NCBI RefSeq assembly: GCF_003992135.1
Contig: NZ_RQVN01000006.1
Coordinates: forward strand, 18,904 to 82,903
Reading direction: 5' to 3'
DNA: 64,000 nucleotides
Source of the DNA: Veillonella sp. VA142
Lineage (GTDB): Bacteria > Bacillota > Negativicutes > Veillonellales > Veillonellaceae
Shown here: in pieces, positions 28,588 to 38,505 of the stretch
Position numbering within the stretch: position 1 is the first letter of the stretch
Layout: the number at the start of each line of letters is the position of its first letter
Notes under the pieces: generated by a model
Databases searched by the model: none
The model's input: the letters and a program-made list of their open reading frames with translations, nothing else
Told to the model about the DNA's origin: nothing
Position numbers and translations under genes: made by a program

Positions 28588-30849
28588 TTAGAATTTAAGT
28601 TTCATACCTACATTATACGTACGTCCAGCTGTCGCTTCTTTGGCATAGTATTCACGATCAAATATATTTTGTACGCCAAATTGCAATGTTGCTTCTTTAG
28701 ACACTTTATAATTCACATAGGCATTATGTAAGAAGTACGCATCTTCTGAATCAGGTTCTCCTGTAGCTATACTACTAGCTTGACGGGCGCTGACATACTG
28801 CATATCCCAAACTGCATTCCACTTACCACTGTTGTATTCAATACCACCATGGAATAGATGTTTAGGAATCGTATAATTCCACGCTTTTCCACTTGAAAGT
28901 TTTGTATTTGCTATTACAGGGCTATCTATCTTTCCTAACTCCCATGTATAATTTCCAAATAAGGACCACTTAGGAGAAAATCTATGACTGACTTCTACTT
29001 CTACCCCACGCCGTACCTCAGTTCCAACATTTAAGTATTTTTTATAATCATCGTCACCATTAGTTTTTTTGAAGGTTATATATTGAATCTTATCCTTTGT
29101 GTTCACGTAAAATGCAGATAGATTTAAATAAGAATTATCATTCCATTCCTTTTTTATACCTATTTCAAATGTATCAGAATGTTCAGGTTTTAATTCTGGA
29201 TTAGCATGAATATTTGAATCATTGGATTTACCACGATACACTTGATACAACGTTGGTGGTGCAAAGGAATGTCCATACGATGCATATACATTAACAGAAT
29301 CATTAATATACCGTTCTATGGACAACTTAGGACTAATCTCCGTATAGGATTCATCGTTATGGTGTGCTACCTCATAAGCCTTCGTCTTAGTATTATATTC
29401 CCCATGTGATCCATCATACTTTTTAAATCGGTCCAATCGAAACCCTGCATACACAGCCCAATCATCATTAGGGCGATACGTATCCTGTACGAATACTGCT
29501 ATACTTCTTGAGGACCCAGTATTGGTTTCTTTCACTCCATTTGGTATTGTCTTCGAATCTACCGATTTTTTATCTCTCCAATGTTTCAGCTCTAAAATAG
29601 ATTGGTCAAAGCTTTCCTGTTTCCAATTCAATCCCCCTACCAGTTGATGTTTTCCTTGTGGTTTCCACGCTTTTTGTATATCTAAATGATAGGCTTTCCC
29701 TGGATAGAATGAATACGTTCCACGCCCTTCATAATTACTAGCATTTGGGCTAGTTGGTTCAGAGTAACCATCTTTCTTTTTATCTAAGAATCCCAATGAA
29801 ATCTGAAGTTTATTAGCCTCATTCTTATATTGTAAATTATGAGATTGATACTCGAGTTCTGCTTCATGCCCTAACATACCATTAAGTGATACATATTTTG
29901 TACCCCCTACTTTCACATTGCCACTGAAAGTAGGTTGGTTATTCACATTAACTAATGTGGTAGCATTATTGTAAGAATATTTGTGATTTGCATGCGTATA
30001 GCGATAGGTTAATACTTGCTTATCTCCTACATCGAACGTAATATAGGATGATATGTTTTTGGTATCCAAGGATTTATCCCCACGATTGCCCAAAATATAT
30101 TTCCCTTTATGTAATTGTGTTAATGCTGTATCTGGTGTGAGTAAGTTGGATGGCTTTTTCTTAGGATTTATATCTTTTGCCTCTGTTGCAACAAAAAAGC
30201 CTGGAAACCCTTTTGTCCTACGTTCTTCTGCTAATACCCCGATAGACACACGATCAGACACCCGAGCATCAAAGCCTAATTCATTATTCCAAGTACCGTA
30301 GGTACCACCATTCACCTTACCATGCCAGCGGATCTCCTTAGACCCTGCTTTCGGTGGCATCTGTTTAGTAGTAATACTAATGACACCAGCTACACCTTTT
30401 CCTCCATAAAGCGAAGAACTAGCGCCTCGCACTAATTCAATACGTTCAATTGAGTGAACTGGAATCACTTCCCAATCTACCTTATTATTAAATGTATTAT
30501 TCATAGGGATACCATCTACCAATACAGATATATTTTTAGAGTCAAAGCCACGAACCTGTAGTTCTCCCGTTGAAGCTTGACTTTTATATACTCCTGGCAA
30601 TAATTGAAGTGCTTCAGTCACCGTATCTACCGCACGGTTATCTATATCTTTTGCAGTAATAACAGATATAGAACTAGGTGTTTGAGCAATATCTTGTAAT
30701 GTCCTAGTCGCAGTAACTGTGACCGTAGGTAACACCACGGTTTCTTCTATTTCTTGTGCATTCACTGCATAGCTACTTTGCCCACTCATAGCTATGAGTA
30801 TCATAGATAATAAGGTAGAATACGTTATTTTTCGTTGTGTATGTTTCAT
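28588..30849 (-). CDS. TonB-dependent outer-membrane receptor
   Basis: A 753-residue receptor. Signal peptide at the N-terminus (MKHTQRKITYSTLLSMILIA to SYAV), then a TonB box-like EETVVLPTVTVTATRT. The plug domain (about 45-160) shows ITAKDIDNRAVDTVTEALQLLPGVY, VRGFDSKNISVLVDGIPMN and IERIELVRGASSSLYG. The long beta-barrel ends in YNVGMKLKF with the terminal phenylalanine expected for outer-membrane barrels. Similar receptors import siderophores, heme or cobalamin; no transporter or riboswitch nearby tells which. Start at 30849 is preceded by GAAGGGAAGAG. Proof of a diderm envelope. Confidence 0.92.
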   Translation of the reverse strand: MKHTQRKITYSTLLSMILIAMSGQSSYAVNAQEIEETVVLPTVTVTATRTLQDIAQTPSSISVITAKDIDNRAVDTVTEALQLLPGVYKSQASTGELQVRGFDSKNISVLVDGIPMNNTFNNKVDWEVIPVHSIERIELVRGASSSLYGGKGVAGVISITTKQMPPKAGSKEIRWHGKVNGGTYGTWNNELGFDARVSDRVSIGVLAEERRTKGFPGFFVATEAKDINPKKKPSNLLTPDTALTQLHKGKYILGNRGDKSLDTKNISSYITFDVGDKQVLTYRYTHANHKYSYNNATTLVNVNNQPTFSGNVKVGGTKYVSLNGMLGHEAELEYQSHNLQYKNEANKLQISLGFLDKKKDGYSEPTSPNASNYEGRGTYSFYPGKAYHLDIQKAWKPQGKHQLVGGLNWKQESFDQSILELKHWRDKKSVDSKTIPNGVKETNTGSSRSIAVFVQDTYRPNDDWAVYAGFRLDRFKKYDGSHGEYNTKTKAYEVAHHNDESYTEISPKLSIERYINDSVNVYASYGHSFAPPTLYQVYRGKSNDSNIHANPELKPEHSDTFEIGIKKEWNDNSYLNLSAFYVNTKDKIQYITFKKTNGDDDYKKYLNVGTEVRRGVEVEVSHRFSPKWSLFGNYTWELGKIDSPVIANTKLSSGKAWNYTIPKHLFHGGIEYNSGKWNAVWDMQYVSARQASSIATGEPDSEDAYFLHNAYVNYKVSKEATLQFGVQNIFDREYYAKEATAGRTYNVGMKLKF

Positions 30850-30907
30850 TGGCTCTTCCCTTCTTCCTATAAAACAACTATTAAACCTCAATCAGGAGAG
30901 TGATAAC

Positions 30908-30934
30908 AAAAAAGCGGCCGAAGCCGCTTTCTAT
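30908..30934 (-). terminator. rpsO terminator
   Basis: AAAGCGGC and GCCGCTTT pair around TTCG on the minus strand, followed by TTTTTTGTT, 13 bases after the rpsO stop. Confidence 0.9.
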
Positions 30935-30946
30935 ACATACGTAAAA

Positions 30947-31213
30947 TTATTTACGTAAACCTAATTTTTCTAAAATCGCACGGTAGCGTTCGATATCTTT
31001 ACGACGAAGGTAGTCAAGCATGTTACGGCGTTGACCAACTAATTTTAAAAGACCACGACGAGAATGATGATCTTTTTTGTGCTCTTTTAAATGCTCTGTT
31101 AAGTATACAATGCGATTAGTTAAAATCGCGATTTGTACTTCTGGGGATCCAGTGTCACCTTCGTGAACAGCGAATTCTTTAATAATAGCTGCTTTAGCTT
31201 CTGTAGTTAACAT
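30947..31213 (-). CDS. rpsO: 30S ribosomal protein S15
   Basis: An 88-residue S15, matching the universal length of 88-89. [38 protein letters not shown] is the conserved core (about residues 20-56), followed by [13 protein letters not shown]. Monocistronic, with its own promoter and terminator. AGGAGG precedes the ATG. Confidence 0.98.
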   Translation of the reverse strand: MLTTEAKAAIIKEFAVHEGDTGSPEVQIAILTNRIVYLTEHLKEHKKDHHSRRGLLKLVGQRRNMLDYLRRKDIERYRAILEKLGLRK

Positions 31214-31303
31214 GTTTCATGTCCTCCTAAAAATTACAATTCCATAGGCCAAAGTAATGGGCGGAGACTCAATTACCTCGCCTAGGTTAATACATCGGTA
31301 TCT

Positions 31304-31332
31304 ATGATACTATACTTTATAGTAAAAGTAAA
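31304..31332 (-). promoter_or_regulatory. Probable rpsO promoter
   Basis: -35 TTTACT (31327-31332), 17-base spacer, -10 TATCAT (31304-31309). The leader to the start is about 85 nt, long enough to hold the S15 autoregulatory fold known in other bacteria, which was not verified here. Confidence 0.5.
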
Positions 31333-31336
31333 GTGC

Positions 31337-32128
31337 TTAGCCCAACATCATGCGGTCGCTCAGAGTATTTTCGCTGGCTACTTCAAAGCGCTCTAATAAA
31401 TCTTGTACGGTTAAGCTAGCTTTTTCCTCTCCTCGTACATCATAAATCACTTTACCATTATCCATCATAATCAACCGATTGCCGAATCGCAAGGCATCGC
31501 GCATATTATGCGTAATCATTAGCGTCGTCAATTGATGTTCTTTTACTAATTCGTCAGTGAGTTGCAATACTTTTTCTGCCGTTTTCGGATCTAAGGCTGC
31601 CGTATGTTCATCTAGCAACAATACTTCTGGCTTCAACATAGTAGCCATCAACAACGTAATGGATTGACGTTGACCACCACTCAATAATCCCATACTAGAT
31701 GACAAACGGTTTTCTAGCCCTAAATCTAACCGTGCTAGTTGTTGTTTGAACAATTCTCTTTCATTTTCTTTGAAAGCCCAAGACAAGCCCATTTGTTTAC
31801 CACGACGCAAAGCAAGCAGCATATTCTCTTCAATTTGCATATTACCCGCCGTCCCTAGCATAGGATCTTGGAATACGCGACCAATGTATTTGGCCCGTTT
31901 ATATTCAGCCATTTGCGTCACATCTATATCATTGATATGTAATGTGCCTTCATCAACGGAGAATACACCCGCAATGGAATTCAATAATGTACTTTTACCC
32001 GCTCCATTACCACCGATAACGGTCACAAAGTCACCATCTTCTAATCGTAAATCAATGCCACGAAGAGCCACTTTTTCGTTTACAGTGCCTTTATGGAAGG
32101 CTTTCACAATTCCTTTTAATGTTAACAT
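31337..32128 (-). CDS. ABC transporter ATP-binding protein (TrpZ-type)
   Basis: A 263-residue ATPase. Walker A GGNGAGKSTLLNSIAG near residue 37, Q-loop GRVFQDP, signature LLSGGQRQSITLLMA near 145, Walker B VLLLDEHTAALDP and the switch histidine in LMITHNMRDALR. The DEH instead of DEP after Walker B is characteristic of this COG1101 group. It is third in the operon after the binding protein and permease. Confidence 0.88.
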   Translation of the reverse strand: MLTLKGIVKAFHKGTVNEKVALRGIDLRLEDGDFVTVIGGNGAGKSTLLNSIAGVFSVDEGTLHINDIDVTQMAEYKRAKYIGRVFQDPMLGTAGNMQIEENMLLALRRGKQMGLSWAFKENERELFKQQLARLDLGLENRLSSSMGLLSGGQRQSITLLMATMLKPEVLLLDEHTAALDPKTAEKVLQLTDELVKEHQLTTLMITHNMRDALRFGNRLIMMDNGKVIYDVRGEEKASLTVQDLLERFEVASENTLSDRMMLG

Positions 32129-32143
32129 GTGTGCACCCTCCTC

Positions 32144-33043
32144 TTAACCACGACGAAATTTACCTTGCCACGTTGGTAGAGATAGGGCAAGAGCTACTAA
32201 AATAGCTGTAAATAATTTCAAATCATTTGGAGGCATACCTAGGTATAGCACGGTAGCAATAACAATACGGTAAATAATAGAACCGAATACAACCGCTACT
32301 AAGCTCAACACGAAGGAAGAATTACCGAATAGTTTGCGCACTACCGAAGAAGAAGCAAATAGTACTTCCCCGATGATGACAGACGCCAAGCCAATAACGA
32401 TGGTACCTACCCCCATACCGATATCGGCAAAGCCTTGAGACTGCGCAATTAATGCACCAGATACAGCTACGAATCCATTGGATAATAATAATCCCAGAAC
32501 AATCATGGAATCTGTGTTTACCCCTTGAGCACGAATCATTTGAGGGTTTACCCCAGTAGCACGGATGGAGGTACCTAGTTCGGTACCAAAGAACCAGAAT
32601 AAGAATAATCCCACTATTACTGTTACTACTATACCAATAATCGTCAATGCCACCGCATTGGAAATACCTATGCTATGAATAGCGGAGTACACTGTATCCA
32701 TACGCAATAAGGAGATGTTCGCTTTCCCCATAATATGTAAATTCACAGAATACAAGGCAATCATCGTTAGGATACCCGCTAGCAATGCAGGTATTTTTAG
32801 TTTTGTATGTATCCACCCCGTCACGGCACCGGCAATCATACCACCAATACCTGCTACAATCACCGTCACCCAAGGATTCACTCCCATGGTAATCAATACC
32901 GCAGAAATAGCAGCCCCCATGGGGAAACTACCTTCTACTGTTAAATCAGCTACGTCTAAAATTCTAAAAGTAATGAATACACCCAATGCCAACAATGCCC
33001 ACAATAGGCCTTGTGCAATAGTGCTAATAATTAAGTTTGTCAT
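32144..33043 (-). CDS. ABC transporter permease (TrpY-type)
   Basis: A 299-residue permease with eight to nine hydrophobic segments, of the COG4120 group related to branched-chain-type permeases (DVADLTVEGSFPMGAA near residue 30; ELGTSIRATGVNPQMIRAQGVNTD near 155). It forms the membrane channel for the adjacent binding protein and ATPase. Confidence 0.86.
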   Translation of the reverse strand: MTNLIISTIAQGLLWALLALGVFITFRILDVADLTVEGSFPMGAAISAVLITMGVNPWVTVIVAGIGGMIAGAVTGWIHTKLKIPALLAGILTMIALYSVNLHIMGKANISLLRMDTVYSAIHSIGISNAVALTIIGIVVTVIVGLFLFWFFGTELGTSIRATGVNPQMIRAQGVNTDSMIVLGLLLSNGFVAVSGALIAQSQGFADIGMGVGTIVIGLASVIIGEVLFASSSVVRKLFGNSSFVLSLVAVVFGSIIYRIVIATVLYLGMPPNDLKLFTAILVALALSLPTWQGKFRRG

Positions 33044-33078
33044 AGATCCTCCTACTCGGGGTTTCCCCCACTACTATA

Positions 33079-34044
33079 CTACTGTTGTCGCAATGACTCA
33101 GGAATCTGAATATGTAAACGATCCGCTTCGTCTTGGTTGAATACAAATTTAATAGGCTCTTGCATCTCAATTGGCATACTGTCCGGTGTACTTTCACCAC
33201 GAAGCACACGGGCCGCCATATGTCCAGTTTGAACTCCTAATCTATAAAAGTCTACAGAATAGGCTGCTAGTCCACCTGTTTTTAACCATGTCTCATCAGA
33301 GGGAAACACTGGTAAATTGGCACTATTAAAAATGGTGACGATGTTCGCATAGGATGAAGCGATGATATTATCCGTTGGAAAGTACACTGCATCAATACCC
33401 ATAATGGCTAATTGATTCGCTGCTTGCGGTACGTCGTTCACGTTGGATACGGTAATTTCCACTAGTTCCATACCGTATTTCTGTGCTTCTTTTCGAAAAC
33501 TCTCTGCTTGTAATTGTGAATTCACTTCACTAGATGAATAAATAGTACCGATTTTTTTCGCATTTGGCAACAATTGATGCACTAATTCCACTCGTTTTTC
33601 CATAGGCACCATATCTGTGGTACCCGATACATTACCACCTGGATGTTCATCACTATCCACTAGTCGTGCTGTGGTAAAACTCGTAACCGCCGTTCCTAAC
33701 ACCGGAATATCCTTCGTAGCATTTGCCATAGCCTGTACGGCTGGGGTCGCAATAGCCACTACTAAATCGGAATTACGGGCCACAAATCGTTGGGCAATAG
33801 TGTTGAGGTTCGATTGATCACCTTGCGCATTTTGATGGTCAAGAATCACATTATCTACAAATCCCTCTTCCCGTAATCCATCTACAACACCTTTGTTGGC
33901 TGCATCTAGTGCTGGATGCTCCGCTAATTGCAAGATACCTACTCGGTACATCTTGCCTCCTCCTGGTGCTTCTAGTGAAGATTCATGCCATAGTAATAAT
34001 CCCACCAGACAGACCACCAACAGGACCAGTCCTTTTTTCCACAT
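33079..34044 (-). CDS. ABC transporter substrate-binding protein (TrpX-type)
   Basis: A 321-residue exported protein: an N-terminal hydrophobic anchor (GLVLLVVCLVGLLLW, no lipobox cysteine seen), then a COG2984-type periplasmic fold with VGILQLAEHPALDAANKGVVDGL, AIATPAVQAMANAT, PVLGTAVTSF and PNAKKIGTIYSSSEVNS. In streptococci such systems (TrpXYZ) are linked to tryptophan. No tryptophan T-box precedes this operon, so the substrate is open. Confidence 0.82.
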   Translation of the reverse strand: MWKKGLVLLVVCLVGLLLWHESSLEAPGGGKMYRVGILQLAEHPALDAANKGVVDGLREEGFVDNVILDHQNAQGDQSNLNTIAQRFVARNSDLVVAIATPAVQAMANATKDIPVLGTAVTSFTTARLVDSDEHPGGNVSGTTDMVPMEKRVELVHQLLPNAKKIGTIYSSSEVNSQLQAESFRKEAQKYGMELVEITVSNVNDVPQAANQLAIMGIDAVYFPTDNIIASSYANIVTIFNSANLPVFPSDETWLKTGGLAAYSVDFYRLGVQTGHMAARVLRGESTPDSMPIEMQEPIKFVFNQDEADRLHIQIPESLRQQ

Positions 34045-34121
34045 AAAAATCTCCTTTCTACTATACTACATTGGTAGCCTCGCGCCACCTCCTACAGTCT
34101 TTCTATGGGAAAGATATAGAG

Positions 34122-34150
34122 ATTATACCACATGTGAAAGTAATAGAAAA
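34122..34150 (-). promoter_or_regulatory. Promoter of the ABC transporter operon
   Basis: Extended -10 TGG-TATAAT (TATAAT at 34122-34127) with a weak -35 TTTTCT 17 bases upstream. The leader of about 70 nt contains a small stem GGTGGC/GCTACC but no recognised riboswitch. From 34150 to the brnQ terminator nothing else was recognised. Confidence 0.5.
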
Positions 34151-34261
34151 TATATAATTTGTAATTTCTATAGAATCTAATATTTTTCTGTAACATATAG
34201 ATAAAGGCTAGAAAACCTGATGCCCATTTCTATAGCAATAAACATCGAAACATACTTGTAA

Positions 34262-34300
34262 AGATAGACAAAACGACTAGATCCTTACAACCTAGTCGTT
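34262..34300 (-). terminator. brnQ-pckA terminator
   Basis: AACGACTAG (34272-34280) with CTAGTCGTT (34292-34300), followed on the minus strand by TTTTGTCTATCTTT; about 90 bases past the brnQ stop. Confidence 0.75.
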
Positions 34301-34388
34301 TATCTATATTACACTATTAATTTGTCTTGCAAGATACTCTATACCGCGATACTAAACATCTCTACTAGTGTATGTACAAGCATAACTA

Positions 34389-35732
34389 TTATTTTCGTAC
34401 TAGCCCAATATGCACCATACCCACAACAAAACCGATAATGGACGGTACAATCCAGCCCATACCGATGGAGGCAAATGGTAGTATTCCGTAATATGGTAAT
34501 GCCCATTGGACAAATCCAGATTGGTTGATAAATGCTGGTGCCGTTGCCATCGCATCACCTAATGCCGCAAATAACGCAAAGGCTGTTGTCCAAGCATACA
34601 CAGCTTGTCTTCCTTGGAAAATTGGTGCTGCAAAGGATAACAAGATGATGGTAATAGACAATGGATACAAGAACATCAACACTGGGATAGCTAATTCAAT
34701 AATTTTTGTTAAGCCTACGTTAGCAATTAAGAAACCCACTGCTGATGTTAAATATGCATAACCACGGTACCCCAATGTATTAGGGAACATTTCTTCAAAT
34801 GTTTCGCCGCATGCACCAATTAAGCCTACGCATGTTTTTAAACATGCCAATGTAACAATGATAGCCAACAATATAGCTCCTACATTACCGAAGTAGAACG
34901 CATTCATTTGCGCCATGGTGATACCGCCATTTTTAGAAAGACCTAATGTGGTCACGCTAGTAGCACCACTATACGCCAAGAAACCGTAGATAACAGCCAT
35001 AATGGAGCACGCTACGAAGCCGGCTTTCACAAGACCCATAGCAATGGCCTTAGGTTCAGTAACCCCTATACCTTGTAGAGCTCGAATGACAATAATACCG
35101 AATGCTAAAGATGCCAATACATCTAGAGTATTATATCCTTCAGTAAAACCTTTGAAGAATGCATGAGTCGCATATTCCCCCTGTGGGGCTACTGATGTAT
35201 AATCCCCCATTGGTATAACTACAACAGTGATTAACAAAATACTTAGGAATACTAAGAATAATGGTGTTAATACCTTACCAATATATGTCATCAATTTTCC
35301 TGGGTTCAAAGAGAACAAAATAGCAATGATAAAAAATACTGCAGAGAATACGCCTAACGCAAGGTCTGGGTTCACACCACCTAGGAATGGTTCAAATCCT
35401 ATGGTATAAGATACTGTACTCGTTCTAGGAATAGCAAATGCTGGACCAATGGTGATGTACAATAATAAGGTGAAAATTTTACCATACGTAGGATGTACGC
35501 GGCTCACTAAATCTTGTAAGCCATTACTACGAGATACCCCCATAGCAACAATACCCAAGAATGGTAACCCGATAGCTGTTACTAAAAAACCTATAATAGC
35601 TGGCCATAAGGCTTGACCAGCTTCTTGTCCCAAGTGAACTGGAAAAATTAAGTTTCCGGCTCCAAAGAACATGCCGAATAGCATAGTTCCAATAAACGCT
35701 ACGGAACCCCAAGATAATCTTTGATTCATCAC
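34389..35732 (-). CDS. brnQ: Branched-chain amino acid carrier BrnQ
   Basis: A 447-residue LIVCS-family sodium-coupled transporter for leucine, isoleucine and valine. FGMFFGAGNLIFPVHLGQ near residue 18 is the family signature, with LPFLGIVAMGVSRSNGLQDL and FTEGYNTLDVLASLAFGIIVI following. About twelve hydrophobic segments. It starts 12 bases after pckA, so the two are probably co-transcribed. Confidence 0.93.
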   Translation of the reverse strand: MMNQRLSWGSVAFIGTMLFGMFFGAGNLIFPVHLGQEAGQALWPAIIGFLVTAIGLPFLGIVAMGVSRSNGLQDLVSRVHPTYGKIFTLLLYITIGPAFAIPRTSTVSYTIGFEPFLGGVNPDLALGVFSAVFFIIAILFSLNPGKLMTYIGKVLTPLFLVFLSILLITVVVIPMGDYTSVAPQGEYATHAFFKGFTEGYNTLDVLASLAFGIIVIRALQGIGVTEPKAIAMGLVKAGFVACSIMAVIYGFLAYSGATSVTTLGLSKNGGITMAQMNAFYFGNVGAILLAIIVTLACLKTCVGLIGACGETFEEMFPNTLGYRGYAYLTSAVGFLIANVGLTKIIELAIPVLMFLYPLSITIILLSFAAPIFQGRQAVYAWTTAFALFAALGDAMATAPAFINQSGFVQWALPYYGILPFASIGMGWIVPSIIGFVVGMVHIGLVRK

Positions 35733-35744
35733 TATTCCCCCCCC

Positions 35745-37373
35745 TTACATGATAATTTTTAATACATCTAGCACTTCATTTGGTAACTCATCTTTAGTGC
35801 CTTTTAACTTTTCAATGTAATCGTAGCGGAACTCAAATGCTTTATGTAGAATATGGTGGTACTCACGAACTGTAAAATCTGGTTCAAAACCTTCCACTTT
35901 TACATATTCTAAGTTTTCATATTTATAGAATGGTTCAAAGTTAAGACTACCCTCAACCAAACCTTCTAACAAACCTAATGTTACCTCTTTTGGAATTTTC
36001 TTATCCAAGAAGAATCCAGTGTTCATAATATAACAATCTACACCAGATTGAGTGAATAGTTTTTTGTAACTTTCATAATCAGTACGTAAGGAATAGGTAC
36101 GGAATGGATTTGCATAAGGTTCAATGACCAATGCATTAGGATCTACATTATCATCTAATTTTTCCGCTGTAGAGCGACGTGTTGCCAAAGTAGCACCCAT
36201 AGTAGCTGCCAAAATTGGATCATCAATTTTTAAAATCGGTGGTAACGTTTTATCTTTCATCAACCATACGATAGCATTCACTGGGTCTTTCACAAAATTC
36301 ACACGATTATCTGTCCAGAATTGCGATTTAATAGCACGACCATTGTTATTGCGTACATCTTCTGCTAAGACAACTTTATTGCCATCTTCATCCAAGGTTA
36401 CCCCCACATTTTGTAATGTCAATAAATATTTATTGGCAGGATGTTCCACCGGATAGTCTTGCATTTTATCAAAATATGTTGGTTCTAATGCAATAGAGGA
36501 TAAATCTTCTGTATGGATGATATACGCATCATCATGCAATACAGAAATATCATACCGTCCTCCATGCTGTTCATGAGTTAAGGTAGATTTACCAGAACCT
36601 GATAAGCCAAATACACCAATCGTATACGAAGACCCATCTTTCAAATTATATCGTTTCATACCACCGTGGCATGCCACATATCCGTAACGATTTGCCAAAG
36701 ACCATCCTAATGTAAGAGTACCCTTCTTATGTTCTCCAAAATAACGCATACCTAAAATCATAGCGCAATTATGAGTAGGATCAAAAATAGCAAGTCCTCC
36801 AGGATATCCTTCTACCACATAATCTGGATCAGAATAGATAAAAATATCCCCTTCAGGAATTTCCTTACTCTCTCTGTAAAAAGCCTTTACTTCCTCATTA
36901 AAAAATTGGAAATTAATAGCCCAGGAATACAAAATAGACGCATGTTCTTTCGGAATCATCAAGTGCGCACGAGCTGTGAAAGCTTCATCCAAACCTACAA
37001 TAGCTTGTGCAGAAATCCATTCTTTATGCCGACTATCATATACGGCTTCACGAGCAATATCACATAACTCTACTTCGTTAATTCCCTCATCTCCAATAAT
37101 ACGACGAGCTTTCGCATAACGCCCTGTCGTCTTACCATCGTTTGTGACTAATACTTTCGCATCTTGCGGTAACCCTTGTTCTTCTGCACGATATACCGGC
37201 ATGTCTAATACAATGACACCAGGTTCTTTCGCTGCTAGCTCATAAGCCTGTGCAATGGATTTAACAGGTGTTACATTATTTCCATAAAACGCTGTTTCTA
37301 TCGTACTTCTTAATTTAGAAAAAAGCGGGTTTTCTTTAATTTCGGACTGTTTCCATTTTAATCTTGTTGCCAT
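35745..37373 (-). CDS. pckA: Phosphoenolpyruvate carboxykinase (ATP)
   Basis: A 542-residue ATP-type PEPCK, interconverting oxaloacetate and PEP. The P-loop [14 protein letters not shown] lies near residue 252; AIFDPTHNCAMILGMRYFGEHKKG and HDDAYIIH are further active-site stretches, and TYSLRTDYESYKKL is near 430. In a lactate-fermenting organism it would link the methylmalonyl-CoA/oxaloacetate pathway with gluconeogenesis (inference). A CRP/FNR-like palindrome lies upstream. Confidence 0.93.
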   Translation of the reverse strand: MATRLKWKQSEIKENPLFSKLRSTIETAFYGNNVTPVKSIAQAYELAAKEPGVIVLDMPVYRAEEQGLPQDAKVLVTNDGKTTGRYAKARRIIGDEGINEVELCDIAREAVYDSRHKEWISAQAIVGLDEAFTARAHLMIPKEHASILYSWAINFQFFNEEVKAFYRESKEIPEGDIFIYSDPDYVVEGYPGGLAIFDPTHNCAMILGMRYFGEHKKGTLTLGWSLANRYGYVACHGGMKRYNLKDGSSYTIGVFGLSGSGKSTLTHEQHGGRYDISVLHDDAYIIHTEDLSSIALEPTYFDKMQDYPVEHPANKYLLTLQNVGVTLDEDGNKVVLAEDVRNNNGRAIKSQFWTDNRVNFVKDPVNAIVWLMKDKTLPPILKIDDPILAATMGATLATRRSTAEKLDDNVDPNALVIEPYANPFRTYSLRTDYESYKKLFTQSGVDCYIMNTGFFLDKKIPKEVTLGLLEGLVEGSLNFEPFYKYENLEYVKVEGFEPDFTVREYHHILHKAFEFRYDYIEKLKGTKDELPNEVLDVLKIIM

Positions 37374-37396
37374 ATGTTCCTCATTCGTTGTAACTT

Positions 37397-37514
37397 ATTA
37401 TACTTATGTACATTCCTTTATATTCTAACATTTAATTAAGTATTTCACAATATGAGACCACCATATACGCAGTATTAGCCTTAATAAACACAAGCTTCTA
37501 TGATATAAATCACA
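37397..37514 (-). promoter_or_regulatory. pckA promoter region with CRP/FNR-like palindrome
   Basis: -10 TATAAT at 37397-37402. At 37499-37514 is TGTGA-TTTATA-TCATA on the minus strand, nine of ten positions of the CRP consensus TGTGA-N6-TCACA. It is about 115 bases before the predicted start of transcription, far for direct activation. Confidence 0.35.
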
Positions 37515-37544
37515 ATATATTCTTACTATGCAATAAGTAGATAT

Positions 37545-37587
37545 ACAAAAACGGATGTCACGAGGTATTCACCTCATAACATCCGTT
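37545..37587 (-). terminator. galU operon terminator
   Basis: AACGGATGT (37550-37558) pairs with ACATCCGTT (37579-37587), with an inner GAGGT/ACCTC stem and TTTTTG following on the minus strand, 17 bases past the galU stop. Confidence 0.9.
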
Positions 37588-37603
37588 ACTCACATATATA
37601 TAA

Positions 37604-38491
37604 TTAAGCTTTAAGATTCATAACAGAATCGATGTCTAGTTCTTGTAAATAGGTTTTGAAAGCCTCTGCCAATTGTGGGTTACGCAAACCGTATTCCACA
37701 GTTGCTTTTAAATACCCTAAGCGATCACCTATATCATAGCGTATCCCTTCATAAGAGTAGGCTAAAATTCTTGATGAAAGTCTGGCAATAGCATCAGTCA
37801 ACTGAATTTCATTACCTGCACCTTGCGGAGTTCTTTCTAATTCATCAAATATATCAGGTGTCAATATATAACGGCCTAAGACCGCCAAGTTTGATGGTGC
37901 ATATTCAAGTGGTGGTTTCTCCACCAGACCGGCGACTTCATACACATTCGGCTCAATTTCATGTCCCGACACAATACCGTAAGAACTAACTTTTTCTGGA
38001 GCCACAAATTGCGTCCCTAAAATTGTCACTCCTTCGTGTACATAATAACAATCAATAAGCTGTTTCAAACACGGTCTATCTGGGTTATACACCACATCAT
38101 CCCCTAAAAGAACAGCAAATGGCTCATCCCCTATAAAAGACTTCGCACAATAGATGGCATCACCTAAACCACGAGCTGTCTTCTGACGAATATAGTGAAC
38201 TTTTATGTTCGCCAAATTCCGTACCATCTCCAAATGTTGTTGCTTACCTTGTTGTTGTAATAGTTGTTCCAACTCTACACTGGTATCAAAATGATCTTCA
38301 ATGGCACGTTTATTACGACCCGTAATAATCAGAATATCTTCAATACCGGAATCAATAGCCTCTTGCACAATATATTGTATAGTTGGTGTATCCACGATAG
38401 GCAGCATCTCTTTTGGTTGTGCCTTAGTGGCTGGTAAGAAACGTGTTCCAAAGCCAGCTGCCGGAATGACTGCTTTTCTAACTTTTTTCAT
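37604..38491 (-). CDS. galU: UTP-glucose-1-phosphate uridylyltransferase
   Basis: A 295-residue nucleotidyltransferase making UDP-glucose for LPS and other glycans. AVIPAAGFGTRFLPATKAQPKEMLPIVD is the N-terminal nucleotide-binding motif, VLLGDDVVY near residue 125, and VEKPPLEYAPSNLAVLGRYIL near 190. It follows two envelope-protein genes with a 14-base gap, consistent with a shared envelope operon. Confidence 0.95.
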   Translation of the reverse strand: MKKVRKAVIPAAGFGTRFLPATKAQPKEMLPIVDTPTIQYIVQEAIDSGIEDILIITGRNKRAIEDHFDTSVELEQLLQQQGKQQHLEMVRNLANIKVHYIRQKTARGLGDAIYCAKSFIGDEPFAVLLGDDVVYNPDRPCLKQLIDCYYVHEGVTILGTQFVAPEKVSSYGIVSGHEIEPNVYEVAGLVEKPPLEYAPSNLAVLGRYILTPDIFDELERTPQGAGNEIQLTDAIARLSSRILAYSYEGIRYDIGDRLGYLKATVEYGLRNPQLAEAFKTYLQELDIDSVMNLKA

Positions 38492-38505
38492 GGCATCCCC
38501 TTAGA

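Noticed and set aside
34045..34121. Possible tryptophan T-box in front of the TrpXYZ-type transporter
   Set aside because: The leader is only about 70 nt, lacks the T-box core and a specifier loop, and has no terminator/antiterminator pair.
37441..37545. FNR box for pckA
   Set aside because: The palindrome fits the CRP pattern (TGTGA-N6-TCATA) better than the FNR pattern (TTGAT-N4-ATCAA); kept only as CRP/FNR-like.
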